DNA from: Aeromonas jandaei
Lineage (GTDB): Bacteria; Pseudomonadota; Gammaproteobacteria; Enterobacterales; Aeromonadaceae
Length of the DNA: 64,000 nt
NCBI RefSeq assembly: GCF_037890695.1
Contig: NZ_CP149571.1
Location: 7,501 to 71,500, forward strand
Direction: 5' to 3'
Shown here: positions 1-9,685 of the stretch, piece after piece
Position numbering within the stretch: the stretch's first letter is position 1
Layout: each line of letters begins with the position of its first letter
The notes under the pieces: generated by a model
Databases searched by the model: none
Told to the model about the DNA's origin: nothing
What the model saw: only the letters and a program-made list of their open reading frames with translations
Translations under genes and position numbers: made by a program

Positions 1-201
1 TTATATCCATCCAAACCGATTCTCGGGATGGCAGCCATGCTCCCATATTCCGGCGAGCGGAAACAGTGATCGCGGCGCGGCTTGCGACAAGGGTCAGACC
101 AGTCAGGGCTTTCACCGAGGGGCGACGAGGGGTAAGCTGACCGACCGGTGGACGCCTCGTCCACCTCCCAAGCACTCCTCTTGGCAACCACAGGATGTAA
201 C

Positions 202-762
202 ATGATCCGCAAAAATCCCTCCGGCCACCTGCCGGTCATCGATGAATCCGCCTATATCGACAAAACCGCCATCATCTGCGGCAAGGTGATCATCAAAGAG
301 AATGTCTTCGTCGGCCCCTACGCGGTGATCCGCGCCGACGAGGTGGATGCCAACGGCGAGATGGAGCCCATCGTCATCGGCGCCAACTCCAACATTCAGG
401 ACGGGGTGGTGATCCACTCCAAATCCGGCGCCGCCGTCACCATCGGCGAATACACCTCCATCGCTCACCGCTCCATCGTCCACGGGCCGTGCGAAGTGGG
501 GAACCGGGTCTTTATCGGTTTCAACAGCGTGCTGTTCAACTGCCATATCGGTGACGGCGCCGTGGTGCGTCACAACTCGGTGATCGATGGCTGCGATCTG
601 CCGCCGGAGTTCTACGTCCCCTCCACCACCCGCATCAACCAGCAGAGCGATCTGACCCATATCCCCCGGGTTTCGGTGGATGCCGCCGAATTCTCCGAGG
701 ACGTGGCTCACACCAATATCGATCTGGTCAAAGGGTACAAGGCGCTCTCCAACGAGTTCTGA
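202..762 (+). CDS. Gamma-class carbonic anhydrase-like left-handed beta-helix protein
   Basis: 186 residues, mostly hexapeptide repeats typical of the left-handed beta-helix of gamma carbonic anhydrases, which hydrate CO2 to bicarbonate in the cytoplasm as trimers. Residues equivalent to those of archaeal Cam can be placed: Arg44, Asp46, Gln66 and the three metal ligands His72, His89 and His94 (IAHRSIVHGP), so the metal site looks complete. The ATG at 202 is preferred over an upstream GTG at 148 because it follows an AGGATG ribosome-binding-like stretch and removes a non-conserved leader. It is a single gene ending in a terminator shared with the convergent gene. PaaY/CaiE-like thioesterase or transferase relatives share the fold, so carbonic anhydrase activity is inferred. 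Confidence 0.85.
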   Translation: MIRKNPSGHLPVIDESAYIDKTAIICGKVIIKENVFVGPYAVIRADEVDANGEMEPIVIGANSNIQDGVVIHSKSGAAVTIGEYTSIAHRSIVHGPCEVGNRVFIGFNSVLFNCHIGDGAVVRHNSVIDGCDLPPEFYVPSTTRINQQSDLTHIPRVSVDAAEFSEDVAHTNIDLVKGYKALSNEF

Positions 763-788
763 TCCCTTTCTTTATTACCAGAGAACAA

Positions 789-810
789 AACGGGCGCCGA
801 AGCGCCCGTT
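789..810. terminator. Bidirectional Rho-independent terminator
   Basis: GC-rich stem (ACGGGCGC with GCGCCCGT, loop CGAA) flanked by A-rich and T-rich sequence, lying between two convergent genes. Confidence 0.8.
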
Positions 811-842
811 GCTGTTTCTATCTCTACTTATATATGTGCGGA

Positions 843-1751
843 TCAGGAGCACTTCTTCAGGCTGATATGCCAGTTGGCACCGGATTGCACCTGATGCTTG
901 GCAGCGAAGCTGTCCATGTTCAGCGCCACCGACACCTGCAGCAGGCTGTTGAGGTAGACCAGCGGCTGCCCTTCCGGCACATCGCCAAAGCTGCTGACGT
1001 AGGGTGCCTTGCCGTCATATTTGACCGCAGAGCCTTCGCTGATCTTGATGCAGGCGGTATCCCCCTTGTTGATCCCCGCCTTGGTCAGCAGGGTATCGTC
1101 GATGTTGGTCCAGACGTTGCCGTACTGCACATCGAGGATCGGGATGGTGCCTTTGAGAGTGCCATCCTTCTCGGCTACCGCAGCCTGGTAGGGGATCTTC
1201 ACCACCTCGGCAGGCAGTTTCGGGCCCACCTGCTCGTAGCTGATGACACCGGAGGCGAGCCGGGCGCCGGTGTAGGCATAGACGTCGCGACCGTGGAAGG
1301 TGTAGGACTTCTCGGAGCCCTTGAGGCGGTTGGTCTTCTCGTCGATCTGGCGCACGGTGTCGATGCCGAAGTGCTCGGCTACCAGAGTCAGGGTGCCGTT
1401 ATCCGGGCTGACGATGTAGTGGCCGCTCTTGGTCTTGAGCACCACCGACTTGCGATCGGTGCCGACACCCGGATCCACCACGCTGACGAACACAGTGCCC
1501 TTGGGCCAGTACTGCAGAGTCTGATAGAGGCGGTAGGAGGCTTCCCAGATGTTGTAGGCCGGGATCTCGTGGGTCAGGTCATAGAGCGGCAGGGTGCGGT
1601 TCACCCCGAAGGCAACCCCCTTCATGGCCGAAACGGCGCCATCTTTAAGGCCAAAGTCGGTCTGGATCACCAGCGCCTCGTTGGCGGTGGCAACACTGCT
1701 GGCCAGCAGCAGAGCGAGCGCAATGGCGCGGGGAGCGGTACGAATATCCAT
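843..1751 (-). CDS. Exported SAM hydroxide adenosyltransferase family protein (DUF62)
   Basis: 302 residues. The N-terminus is a clear Sec signal peptide: basic start, a hydrophobic ALALLLASSVA stretch and an ATA cleavage motif near residue 23. The rest matches the SAM hydrolase/chlorinase/fluorinase fold: an early TDFG motif, DLTHEI, VVDPGVGT and SPDNGTLT blocks, then a C-terminal beta-barrel domain. Family members cleave S-adenosylmethionine to adenosine and methionine using water or halide. A periplasmic address is odd because SAM is cytoplasmic, so the natural substrate is open. It is transcribed alone, convergent with the carbonic anhydrase-like gene. Confidence 0.85.
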   Translation of the reverse strand: MDIRTAPRAIALALLLASSVATANEALVIQTDFGLKDGAVSAMKGVAFGVNRTLPLYDLTHEIPAYNIWEASYRLYQTLQYWPKGTVFVSVVDPGVGTDRKSVVLKTKSGHYIVSPDNGTLTLVAEHFGIDTVRQIDEKTNRLKGSEKSYTFHGRDVYAYTGARLASGVISYEQVGPKLPAEVVKIPYQAAVAEKDGTLKGTIPILDVQYGNVWTNIDDTLLTKAGINKGDTACIKISEGSAVKYDGKAPYVSSFGDVPEGQPLVYLNSLLQVSVALNMDSFAAKHQVQSGANWHISLKKCS

Positions 1752-1966
1752 ATCTGAACTCCTGAAACGGTGGCAATGAGTGGTTAAAAACCTTCATTTG
1801 GCCATCCAGACTGCCACAACAGGAATTTATTGCAAGGTGTTAACACCAAAGTGAGCCGCCACTCGCAAAACAGAGGGGCTATGGCAGAAATTGTGCTCGC
1901 CAAAGCCGGTTGATGGCGTTATCAAAAGAGGGTTGTCACACTCGCCCTCGACAGGAGTCCCGCACC

Positions 1967-2425
1967 ATGAATCCCGCCCCCGACACCACACTGTTACTGG
2001 AGATTGGCGAGCAGCGCAGTCAGGTCTGGCTTGGCCACGCCGATGCTCCCCTCGCCAGCTGGACGCTCGCCTTCGGCACCCGCGCCATCCAGCCCGGGCC
2101 ATTTCGCCACGCGCCGCCCACCCCGCTCGAACTGGAGCGCGCCATCATGGTGGTAGAGGATGAGTTGATGCGCATCGCTCCCGAAATACCGCCCGGTCTG
2201 CCCCTCACCCTGCGCAGCGAGCCCTCGCTGGCCGAAGTGCTGGGGGATAACACCATGAGCCGGGAACTGGTGGAGCAAGCCTTTGGCCAGCTGGCCGCCA
2301 TGGCTGAGGGGGATCCCCTCGCCGCCAGCCAGTTGCCGCGGGAGGGGGAGTTTGCCGCCGTGCTGCTGATCGTGCGGGAGTGGCTGCACCATCTGGCCAG
2401 CGAGCAGGTGCTGCAGGTCGAATAA
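1967..2425 (+). CDS. Hypothetical protein, 152 aa
   Basis: I do not recognise the family. The ATG at 1967 is chosen because AGGAG lies about 10 bases upstream, whereas the longer reading frame from 1910 lacks a good ribosome-binding site. The protein is soluble and acidic, with no signal peptide or membrane segment. The second half is predicted helical and leucine/alanine-rich. It lies 108 bases upstream of the GGDEF gene on the same strand and may be co-transcribed with it. No catalytic motif is visible. Confidence 0.6.
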   Translation: MNPAPDTTLLLEIGEQRSQVWLGHADAPLASWTLAFGTRAIQPGPFRHAPPTPLELERAIMVVEDELMRIAPEIPPGLPLTLRSEPSLAEVLGDNTMSRELVEQAFGQLAAMAEGDPLAASQLPREGEFAAVLLIVREWLHHLASEQVLQVE

Positions 2426-2533
2426 GCGGCGCCGTAGTTTGCCCAAAACGGGGTGGCATATACTCAAGCTTGTCCACCCTTGCGATCCGCCACCCCGGGA
2501 TCGTTCGTCTCACTCTCAGGAGAGCCTTCGGCC

Positions 2534-3986
2534 ATGGCCTGGTATCTGATCCGACTCGACCGCCCCAGAGCCACCCTGCTGGGGCTCGCCCTGCTGGTAT
2601 TGGGCGGGCTGGGTTGCGTCCTCTATTACACCTATCTCAATATCCAGCACGATATGAACCTCATCACCGCCAAGCAGAAGAACGTGTTCGACGTCTTCTA
2701 TCAGCGGGCCAAGATCCTCAAGGTGGAGAACATCGCCAGCTATCTGGCACAGCACCATCCGCTCGAGCGGCGTCGGCACCGACTATCTCTATGGCTACGA
2801 CCTCAAGAGCAAGGAGCGCTTTGCCGATGTCCCGCTGCAATACCCGGCGGCCAATATCCTCAACACCTTCCGTTACGCCCTCTCCTACCCGGAGGTGATC
2901 AACATCTACACCATCTGGGACGACTACCGGCTGATCGGCATGGTGGCCAACGAGCGCATCCTGCCCACCAAGCTGGGCTCTGTCCGGGTGGATCTGATGA
3001 GTTTTCGCCCCTGGTATCACTACTTCGGCTGCGCCAGCTTCAGCAAGCTCCGGCACTTCTGCAGCACCGATGAAGCTGTGGTCTCAGATATCGAGGTAGA
3101 CAGCTTCAGCCTGCGCAACACCATAGTGATGTACTTCCCCTTCACCTATCAGCTGGGGCGCGGCGGCTACAAATACGGCCTGCTGGCCATCGACATCGCG
3201 GTAGATGAAGCCTTCAACGAGGTGCTGCGCCCCTTTCGAAATCTCAACCCGACCCGCACCGCCATCGCCTTCGATGCCGCCGAGCCGTGCCGCGCCTTTC
3301 ATCTCTGCCTCAACAAACCCTTTATGCAGACCAAGAGCGGCGCCGTGCTCTATCTCAAGTGGTCCTACTCCTGGCTCGACTTCATCAAGCTGGCGCTCCA
3401 CAGCGCGGCCTTCAAGGTCTACATCATCATCATTCTGCTGGCGATGGTGGCGTGGAAGCAGCTCTACCAGCGGCTGCGCACCCTGGCCCACACCGATCAC
3501 CTGACCCAGCTGCCGCGGCGCGACATCCTCAACCGCACCATGCTGCACGAGCACGACTACCTGATGATCCTCGACATCGACAACTTCAAGTCGATCAACG
3601 ACACCTATGGCCACGGTATTGGCGATCAGGCGCTGGTCGCCTTTTCCCGCCACCTCAGGAGCAATATCCGCAAGGTGGACAGCGCCATCCGCTGGGGCGG
3701 CGAGGAGTTCATCGTGCTGTTCAAGGGGATGGACGATGACGAGATGATGCGCCACTCCGCCGCCCGGCTGCTGGCCCGCCCCCTCACCATTGCCGAGCTG
3801 CCCGACCCCATCACCTTCTCGGCCGGGGTGATCCGCATTCGCGACTACCTGTCGGTGGCCGAGGCGGTGCATCTGGCCGACGAGCTGCTCTATCACGTCA
3901 AGCAGCAGGGCAAACACAATATCGCCAGCTACGATGGCCAGCAGATCCACCTGATCCGCAACCCCGACGCCGAAACCACCAGCTAA
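2534..3986 (+). pseudogene. Membrane-anchored GGDEF diguanylate cyclase, interrupted by one frameshift
   Basis: One coding region split by a frameshift near 2760-2766. The first part (from ATG 2534) has a transmembrane segment at about residues 12-31. The second part continues in the +1 frame through the rest of an extracytoplasmic sensor region, a second membrane segment (about 295-307, VYIIIILLAMVAW) and a complete GGDEF domain. The active-site motif is GGEEF (about 388-392), preceded five residues earlier by the allosteric I-site RKVD. Removing one base restores a 483-residue protein that would make cyclic di-GMP at the inner membrane in response to a periplasmic cue. Nothing else is degraded, so a sequence error or a very recent mutation is likely. 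Confidence 0.8.
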
Positions 3987-4089
3987 GCTGGCCCGCCTTC
4001 TGCCACTCCCCCTCTATCTGTTACCATCGCGGCCACGATCACTCACTGCATCGTGGCCGCAGGCCGCGATAACCCCGACTGGTGCCCCT

Positions 4090-5337
4090 ATGTCCACAGC
4101 CTCCTTTGCCGAACTGGCCCTCTCCCCCCGCTTGCAGCAGACCCTGACCGAACTGGGCTATGCCGCGCCGACTCCGGTGCAGGCCAGCGCCATCCCCGTC
4201 ATTCTGGCGGGGCGCGATCTGATGGCGGGCGCCCAGACCGGCACCGGCAAGACCGCCGCCTTTGTGCTGCCGCTGCTGGAGCAGCTGCTGCAACAGCCAC
4301 AGGCAGAGACCCGCCCGATCCGCGCGCTGGTGCTGGTACCGACCCGCGAGCTGGCGGTGCAGGTCGCCGAGAGTGTCGCGCGCTACGGTCAGGGGACAGG
4401 CCTCACCAGCACGCAAGTCTATGGCGGGGTGAGCATCGCGGCGCAGGTAGCGGCGCTTCAAGCCGGGGTGGATATTCTGATCGCCACCCCGGGCCGCCTG
4501 CTTGACCATCTGCGGCAGGGGGCGTTGAGTCTGGCGGCGCTGCGCCATCTGGTGTTTGACGAGGCTGACCGCATGCTCGACATGGGCTTTATGGACGAGA
4601 TCAAGGCGCTGCTCAAACAGATCCCGGCGGATCGCCAGACCCTGCTCTTCTCCGCCACCTGCGACGACAACCTGTTTGCCTTGAGCAAGGTGCTGCTGCG
4701 CGACCCGGCGCTTATCGAGGTGGCACCGCGCAACACCACGGCAGCCGAGGTGGAGCAGCGGGTTTATACGGTGGACAGCGATCGCAAGCTGGCACTGGTC
4801 GAACATATGCTGAAAGTGAAGGGGTGGGCACCGGCCCTCATCTTCAGCCGCACCCGGCAGGGGGCCGATAAACTGGCCCAGCAGCTTGGCAAGGCGGGCA
4901 TCAATGCGCTCGCCTTCCACGGCGACCTGTCGCAAAGCGCGCGGGAGAAGGTGCTGCTGGAGTTTCGCGCCGGTACCCTGCAGGCGCTGGTCGCCACCGA
5001 CGTGGCGGCCCGCGGCCTCGATATCACGGATCTCAACTACGTGATTAACCTCGAATTCCCGTTTGTGGCCGAGGATTACGTCCACCGTATCGGTCGCACC
5101 GGTCGCGCTGGCAACAAGGGGCTCGCCATTACCCTGTTCAGCCCGGAAGATGCGCCGCTGCTGGAGAAGGTGGAAGCGGTGCTCGACACCCGTTTGCCCC
5201 AGCAGTGGTTCCCCGGCTTTGAGCCGGATCTCACCCGCTTCGAGCCCGAGCCGCGCCGCAACAGCAAGGCGGCCCAGAAACAGCGTGCCAGAAAGCAGGC
5301 CCTCGCTGGCAACAAGGGTGGCAAGGGGCGGCGCTAA
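4090..5337 (+). CDS. DEAD-box ATP-dependent RNA helicase, RhlE-like
   Basis: 415 residues with all core helicase motifs in order: AQTGTGKT (motif I), PTRELA (Ia), TPGR (Ib), DEAD within VFDEADRMLD (II), SAT (III), VATDVAARGLD (V) and HRIGRTGR (VI). The tail after about residue 375 is short and rich in Lys/Arg/Gln, as in RhlE-type proteins that remodel RNA during ribosome assembly or decay; there is no DbpA-type RNA-binding domain. The ATG at 4090 starts directly at the Q-motif region. Monocistronic. Assignment to RhlE rather than SrmB or RhlB rests on length and tail only. Confidence 0.88.
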   Translation: MSTASFAELALSPRLQQTLTELGYAAPTPVQASAIPVILAGRDLMAGAQTGTGKTAAFVLPLLEQLLQQPQAETRPIRALVLVPTRELAVQVAESVARYGQGTGLTSTQVYGGVSIAAQVAALQAGVDILIATPGRLLDHLRQGALSLAALRHLVFDEADRMLDMGFMDEIKALLKQIPADRQTLLFSATCDDNLFALSKVLLRDPALIEVAPRNTTAAEVEQRVYTVDSDRKLALVEHMLKVKGWAPALIFSRTRQGADKLAQQLGKAGINALAFHGDLSQSAREKVLLEFRAGTLQALVATDVAARGLDITDLNYVINLEFPFVAEDYVHRIGRTGRAGNKGLAITLFSPEDAPLLEKVEAVLDTRLPQQWFPGFEPDLTRFEPEPRRNSKAAQKQRARKQALAGNKGGKGRR

Positions 5338-5450
5338 CGGCCCGCGCCAATCCCTTCCAACCCATCCTTGCAAACCCATCCCTGCAAACCGGAACAAGCC
5401 CCTGTGCGGCCGGTTTTGCCGCCGTGCGGGGGCGCAGCGGCAAACGGGCT

Positions 5451-5504
5451 CACTATAAGCAGGATTTATGGGTTTTCCCGAAATGCCCCAACTCCAGCTT
5501 ATAC
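5451..5504. repeat. Palindromic dispersed element, copy 1
   Basis: Aligns without gaps to 44817-44870: both begin CACTATAAGC, share GGATTTATGGGTTTTCC and end GCTTATA. In this copy the right arm has diverged (ends ATACCG), so the terminal inverted repeat is partly lost. It could be a MITE or an insertion-sequence remnant. Confidence 0.6.
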
Positions 5505-5570
5505 CGATGTCCGCCACGCTCCGTCTGCCATAAAGGGGTAACAGCAGGGCTGCGAGCCCCATAAAAAGAG

Positions 5571-5590
5571 AACGCCCGATCCCGGGCGTT
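5571..5590 (+). terminator. Hairpin, probable terminator
   Basis: AACGCCCG pairs with CGGGCGTT around a four-base loop, followed by TTGCTGTT. It lies 234 bases after the helicase stop, so its use by that gene is uncertain. Confidence 0.5.
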
Positions 5591-5799
5591 TTGCTGTTCA
5601 CCACTTTTGATTGCCTGCCGGTTGCCCCGCACCACCCCATCTCCACAAGACCAAAGACGCCGAAATAACCGGCTGCAATTAATCGAAAGCTCAATTTGAT
5701 GCAATTGATGGATTTGGCATCCATCAATACCCCTTTTATAGTAGGGGGGCTGAAGCGGCCTCAATCGCTCCCTCCCCACTCATTCCGGACAGGAATCTT

Positions 5800-7224
5800 A
5801 TGAAAAAACTCACTCTCGCCCAGCTCGCCGCACTCGTGACCGTGCTGCTGGCTATCGTCTGCTGGCAGCTGCCAGCCCCGGCTGGACTGGCACCGGCGGC
5901 CTACCACACCGCCATTCTGTTTATCGCCACCATTCTGGTCATCGTCACCAACATAGCGCCGACCGGCTATATCGCCATCCTCTCCCTTGGGCTCTACGCC
6001 GTGCTCCATGCCGGCGGCGAAGCGACCCCCAAGGCGGCCATCGAAGGGGCGCTGGTCGACTTCAACCACCCGCTGATCTGGCTTATCGTCATCGCCTTCA
6101 TGATTGCCAGCGCCTTTGCCAAGACCGGCCTTGGCAAGCGGATCGCCCTGCTGCTGCTCAGCCGCTTCGGCCAGTCCACCCTGCGCTCCGCCTACTGTCT
6201 GGCGGTTGCCGACTTTATTCTGGCCCCCGCCACCCCGAGCAACACGGCTCGCGCCGCCATCGTCGCCCCCATTGCCGACTCGCTGGCCAAGACCATCAAC
6301 AAGGATGACCGCAAGCTGGGGCAGTTCCTGCTCTCCAGCGTCAGCGCCATGAACGACGCCTCGGCGGTCGCCTTCAGCACCGGCTTTGCCGGCAATCTGG
6401 CGCTGGTCGGCATTGCCGCCAGCGTCGCCGGGCTGACGGTCGGCTTTCGCGAATGGGCGCTCTATCTGCTGCCGCCCGCCATCGGTCTGCTGCTGATCAT
6501 GCCGCTGGTGCTCTATATGGTGATCCGCCCAGAGACCCGCGACACGCCGGATGCCCCCCGCTTCGCCCGCGAGGAGCTGGCCAAAATGGGCCCCCTCTCC
6601 CGCCATGAGAAGAGCCTGCTCGGGGTCTTTGTCGGTCTGGTGGTGCTCTGGGTCGGCGGCAGCAATCTGGGGCTGGATGCCACCACGGTCGCCTTTCTCG
6701 GTCTGGCCGCCCTGCTGCTGCTCGGCGTGCTGAACTGGAACGATGTGAAGGGCAACAGCGCCGCCTTCGATACCCTGATCTGGTTCAGCGTGCTGATGGG
6801 GATGGCCGACAACCTGAAACGGGTCGGCTTTACCGGCTGGCTGGGGGATGAACTCTCCGGCTTTATGCACAGCACCCTGGGCGGGCTCGGCACCATACCC
6901 ATGCTGCTGGTGGTGATGGTGCTCTACCTCTTTACCTCCTACGCCTTCGCCTCGGCCACCGCCAAGGTGGTGGCGCTGGCGCCGGTGATTGCCGGGGCCC
7001 TGCTGGCGGTCGGCGTGCCTGCCGAGCTCGCCATCTTCAGCATCGCCGCCATCACCAACGTCGGCTGCAACCTCGCCACTTACTCCCACGCCCGCATCCC
7101 GCTGCTGATGGGGATGGGCTATCACACCAGCGCGGAGTGGATGCGTATCGGTCTGGTGATCGCCATCGTGGGCTTTGCCGTGGTGATGAGCATCGGCCTC
7201 ACCTGGTGGCAGTGGCTGATCTGA
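5800..7224 (+). CDS. DASS-family anion:Na+ symporter or antiporter (dicarboxylate/citrate type)
   Basis: 474 residues with about 11-12 hydrophobic segments over the whole length. The first DASS signature is clear (APATPSNTARAA, the conserved Ser-Asn-Thr ion-binding motif at about residues 143-154). The equivalent motif in the second half reads TNVGCNLATY, a divergent form. Closest in type to the CitT/TtdT/2-oxoglutarate-malate translocators that exchange di- and tricarboxylates across the inner membrane. AGGA sits about 10 bases before the ATG. A strong terminator follows directly, so the gene stands alone. The exact substrate cannot be read from sequence. Confidence 0.85.
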   Translation: MKKLTLAQLAALVTVLLAIVCWQLPAPAGLAPAAYHTAILFIATILVIVTNIAPTGYIAILSLGLYAVLHAGGEATPKAAIEGALVDFNHPLIWLIVIAFMIASAFAKTGLGKRIALLLLSRFGQSTLRSAYCLAVADFILAPATPSNTARAAIVAPIADSLAKTINKDDRKLGQFLLSSVSAMNDASAVAFSTGFAGNLALVGIAASVAGLTVGFREWALYLLPPAIGLLLIMPLVLYMVIRPETRDTPDAPRFAREELAKMGPLSRHEKSLLGVFVGLVVLWVGGSNLGLDATTVAFLGLAALLLLGVLNWNDVKGNSAAFDTLIWFSVLMGMADNLKRVGFTGWLGDELSGFMHSTLGGLGTIPMLLVVMVLYLFTSYAFASATAKVVALAPVIAGALLAVGVPAELAIFSIAAITNVGCNLATYSHARIPLLMGMGYHTSAEWMRIGLVIAIVGFAVVMSIGLTWWQWLI

Positions 7225-7226
7225 TA

Positions 7227-7255
7227 GCAAAAGGGCCCGTAACGGGCCCTTTTGC
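7227..7255 (+). terminator. Rho-independent terminator of the DASS transporter
   Basis: Thirteen-base perfect stem (GCAAAAGGGCCCG with CGGGCCCTTTTGC) around a TAA loop. Confidence 0.85.
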
Positions 7256-7325
7256 ATGGCTGTGCAGCGTTCTATACCGGCGCTGCGCTTGCCACAAGCT
7301 GCGGCATTTTAAAAAACAGCGCGTA

Positions 7326-8144
<819 letters not shown>

Positions 8145-8196
8145 TTAAGCAGTGAGCAGAAGATACGGGGGATTTGTGAGGGGAAAATGAGGTTGT

Positions 8197-8212
8197 GTGA
8201 AGAGAAGGTGAA
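8197..8212 (-). promoter_or_regulatory. cre/blr tag upstream of cphA
   Basis: On the minus strand the sequence reads TTCAC, six bases (CTTCTC), TTCAC. This TTCAC-N6-TTCAC pattern is the published binding tag for CreB of E. coli and BlrA of Aeromonas, which induce beta-lactamase genes. It lies about 107 bases upstream of the cphA start, in the right orientation. Confidence 0.75.
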
Positions 8213-8260
8213 GTCTGAGGGAAGCCAGGGGAAAGTCCGGAAAAATCGGCAGCAACCTCC

Positions 8261-8301
8261 TATTCGCGAACGTCCGAATACGCTGCGCGATTCGAACCTG
8301 C
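8261..8301 (-). repeat. REP-like repeat, copy A
   Basis: Minus-strand copy of the element seen at 43105 and 44693. The core is an imperfect palindrome in which CGAAT and ATTCG arms flank GCGCAGCG. Confidence 0.75.
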
Positions 8302-8328
8302 AACACAGATAGCGACCCCTCACCCTAA

Positions 8329-8348
8329 CCCTCTCCCGAGGGAGAGGG
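8329..8348. repeat. Intergenic inverted repeat CCCTCTCCC/GGGAGAGGG
   Basis: Perfect 9-bp arms with a 2-base spacer, preceded by CCCTCACCCTAA. This type of intergenic repeat is widespread in proteobacterial genomes. Confidence 0.65.
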
Positions 8349-8426
8349 GATGGCCTGTGCCAATTCCAAACTCCCATCCCCACCCGTACCTCGCACGTAA
8401 AGCACAGTCAGCTTAACCGTTTTGCT

Positions 8427-8465
8427 CCCTTCTCCCACTCTTGATCACAGACAAGGGGAGAAGGG
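8427..8465. repeat. Intergenic inverted repeat CCCTTCTCCC/GGGAGAAGGG
   Basis: Perfect 10-bp arms (8427-8436 and 8456-8465) with a 19-base spacer, followed by the GGGGATGAGGGGG stretch typical of this repeat type. Confidence 0.6.
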
Positions 8466-8502
8466 CCGGGGATGAGGGGGAGGTAACAATATGCCACATC
8501 AT

Positions 8503-8547
8503 GTAGGGTCGATTAGCGCAGCGTAATCGTCCGTTTACCGCGAATAG
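8503..8547 (+). repeat. REP-like repeat, copy B
   Basis: Begins GTAGGGTCGATTAGCGCAGC and ends ACCGCGAATAGCC. It aligns along its length with the copies at 43105 and 44693 but carries ATTA/TAAT in place of AATA/TATT in the palindrome arms, a compensated change that preserves pairing. Confidence 0.75.
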
Positions 8548-8595
8548 CCTGATAGCAAGAGAAACAGGAAATCCTGAGCACCTACAGCCTCGCAG

Positions 8596-8630
8596 CGACC
8601 GTCCTAATATGCTGTGCTATTCGAATTATA
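8596..8630 (-). repeat. REP-like repeat, copy C (degenerate)
   Basis: Minus-strand copy with several substitutions (CTAATATGCTGTGCTATTCG on the plus strand). It sits just before the AT-rich FRG gene. Confidence 0.6.
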
Positions 8631-8729
8631 CAATCGTCATCACCAACAAAACACTCAAATGAGGCCTTCCAATAGATATAATCTGGCATTATTTCATTCA
8701 CGAATAGTTATTTACCGAGATGTAAGCTT

Positions 8730-9528
8730 ATGGCCAGAACTGCAAGATGGAAAAAAATCGACTTTAGTGACAATGTTTATGTTACAGAACTAAGTTCATG
8801 GAAATATTTTTCTGACTTTGTGAATAAAGAATTACTTGACTATACCACTTATGTATACAGAGGCCATGCTGTTTCAGCATGGAAATTAGAGCCCACACTA
8901 GACAGGATAATAAATAGCCCAACATCAGTCAAAAGAGATGAACATTTGACGCGATTTAAACTCGAAACAAGAGGAAGACGCCGGTCCAAACCCAGCGATA
9001 TTGAAAGAAGAAAATGATTGGTGGGCCTTGGGCCAGCACCATGGATTAGCGACCCCCTTACTTGATTGGACCGAATCACCTTTTGTTGCACTGTTCTTTG
9101 CCATGAGCAATGCAATTGAGCTCAATAGTAAAGAAGTTACCGTTTATGCGCTGTCACAGGCAGCGATCAACGCAAAAAACAAAATGATAAATAAAAACAA
9201 TGACATTGAGCTAATAAACAAGCAAAAACCAACAGTGAAGATTGTAAGACCTTTGAGTGATGAAAATAGCCGACTTGTAAGTCAAAGAGGGTTGTTTACA
9301 AGGGGACCTAATAATATTGATCTAGAGTCATGGATTCGCAATCACAAAGTTTCTGGTCGAGAGAGGCGCATGGACCTTATGAAAATAAACATTCCTGTTG
9401 CAGAACAAGATATCAATCATGCTTTGCGATACCTTAATAGAATGAATATAAATAACTCTACACTTTTCCCTGATTTATCTGGCGCTTCAGAATATTGTAA
9501 TTTACACCTAAAGATATCGAGCTATTAA
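8730..9528 (+). pseudogene. FRG-domain protein, interrupted by one frameshift
   Basis: Two frames join into one FRG-domain protein of about 265 residues if a single base is removed near 8980-8983. The first frame holds YVYRGH and WKLEPTLDR; the second holds WWALGQHHGLATPLLDWTE, SPFVALFFA and a C-terminal helical region. The restored junction would read RGRRGPNPA, as expected between these motifs. FRG (Phe-Arg-Gly) domains are found in uncharacterised bacterial and phage proteins, often in defence or mobile contexts; no activity is established. Base composition is clearly AT-rich against its neighbours and REP copies lie upstream, so lateral acquisition is likely. No partner gene is adjacent. 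Confidence 0.75.
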
Positions 9529-9616
9529 TCTTTATTTATATTGCAACAACCGCATATAAAAAATAATACAATCGATCTTATAAGGAAACAATTAAGTTAT
9601 TACGCCGAAAAAAAAA

Positions 9617-9635
9617 CCACCCGCATATCGGGTGG
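9617..9635. terminator. Bidirectional terminator
   Basis: CCACCCG/CGGGTGG stem with a long A run on one side and TCTTTT on the other, between the convergent FRG gene and the amidase gene. Confidence 0.8.
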
Positions 9636-9685
9636 TCTTTTCATTATCTCAGAATGAACCCGAGATATTTAACTCACAACAGTAA

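Larger units (their letters stand above)
5338..5799. other. 462-bp intergenic region
   Basis: Holds one copy of a 54-bp palindromic element (5451-5504) and a hairpin at 5571-5590. A 108-codon open frame on the minus strand crosses both and is not credible as a gene. The sequence just before 5800 is the leader of the downstream transporter gene, with AGGA at about 5790. Confidence 0.6.

Noticed and set aside
147-165. Small hairpin (GGTGGAC/GTCCACC) before the carbonic anhydrase-like gene, considered as a riboswitch
   Set aside because: Too short and no match to any aptamer consensus I know.
5453-5779. 108-codon minus-strand frame in the intergenic region before the DASS transporter
   Set aside because: Crosses a terminator hairpin and the palindromic repeat; no ribosome-binding site.
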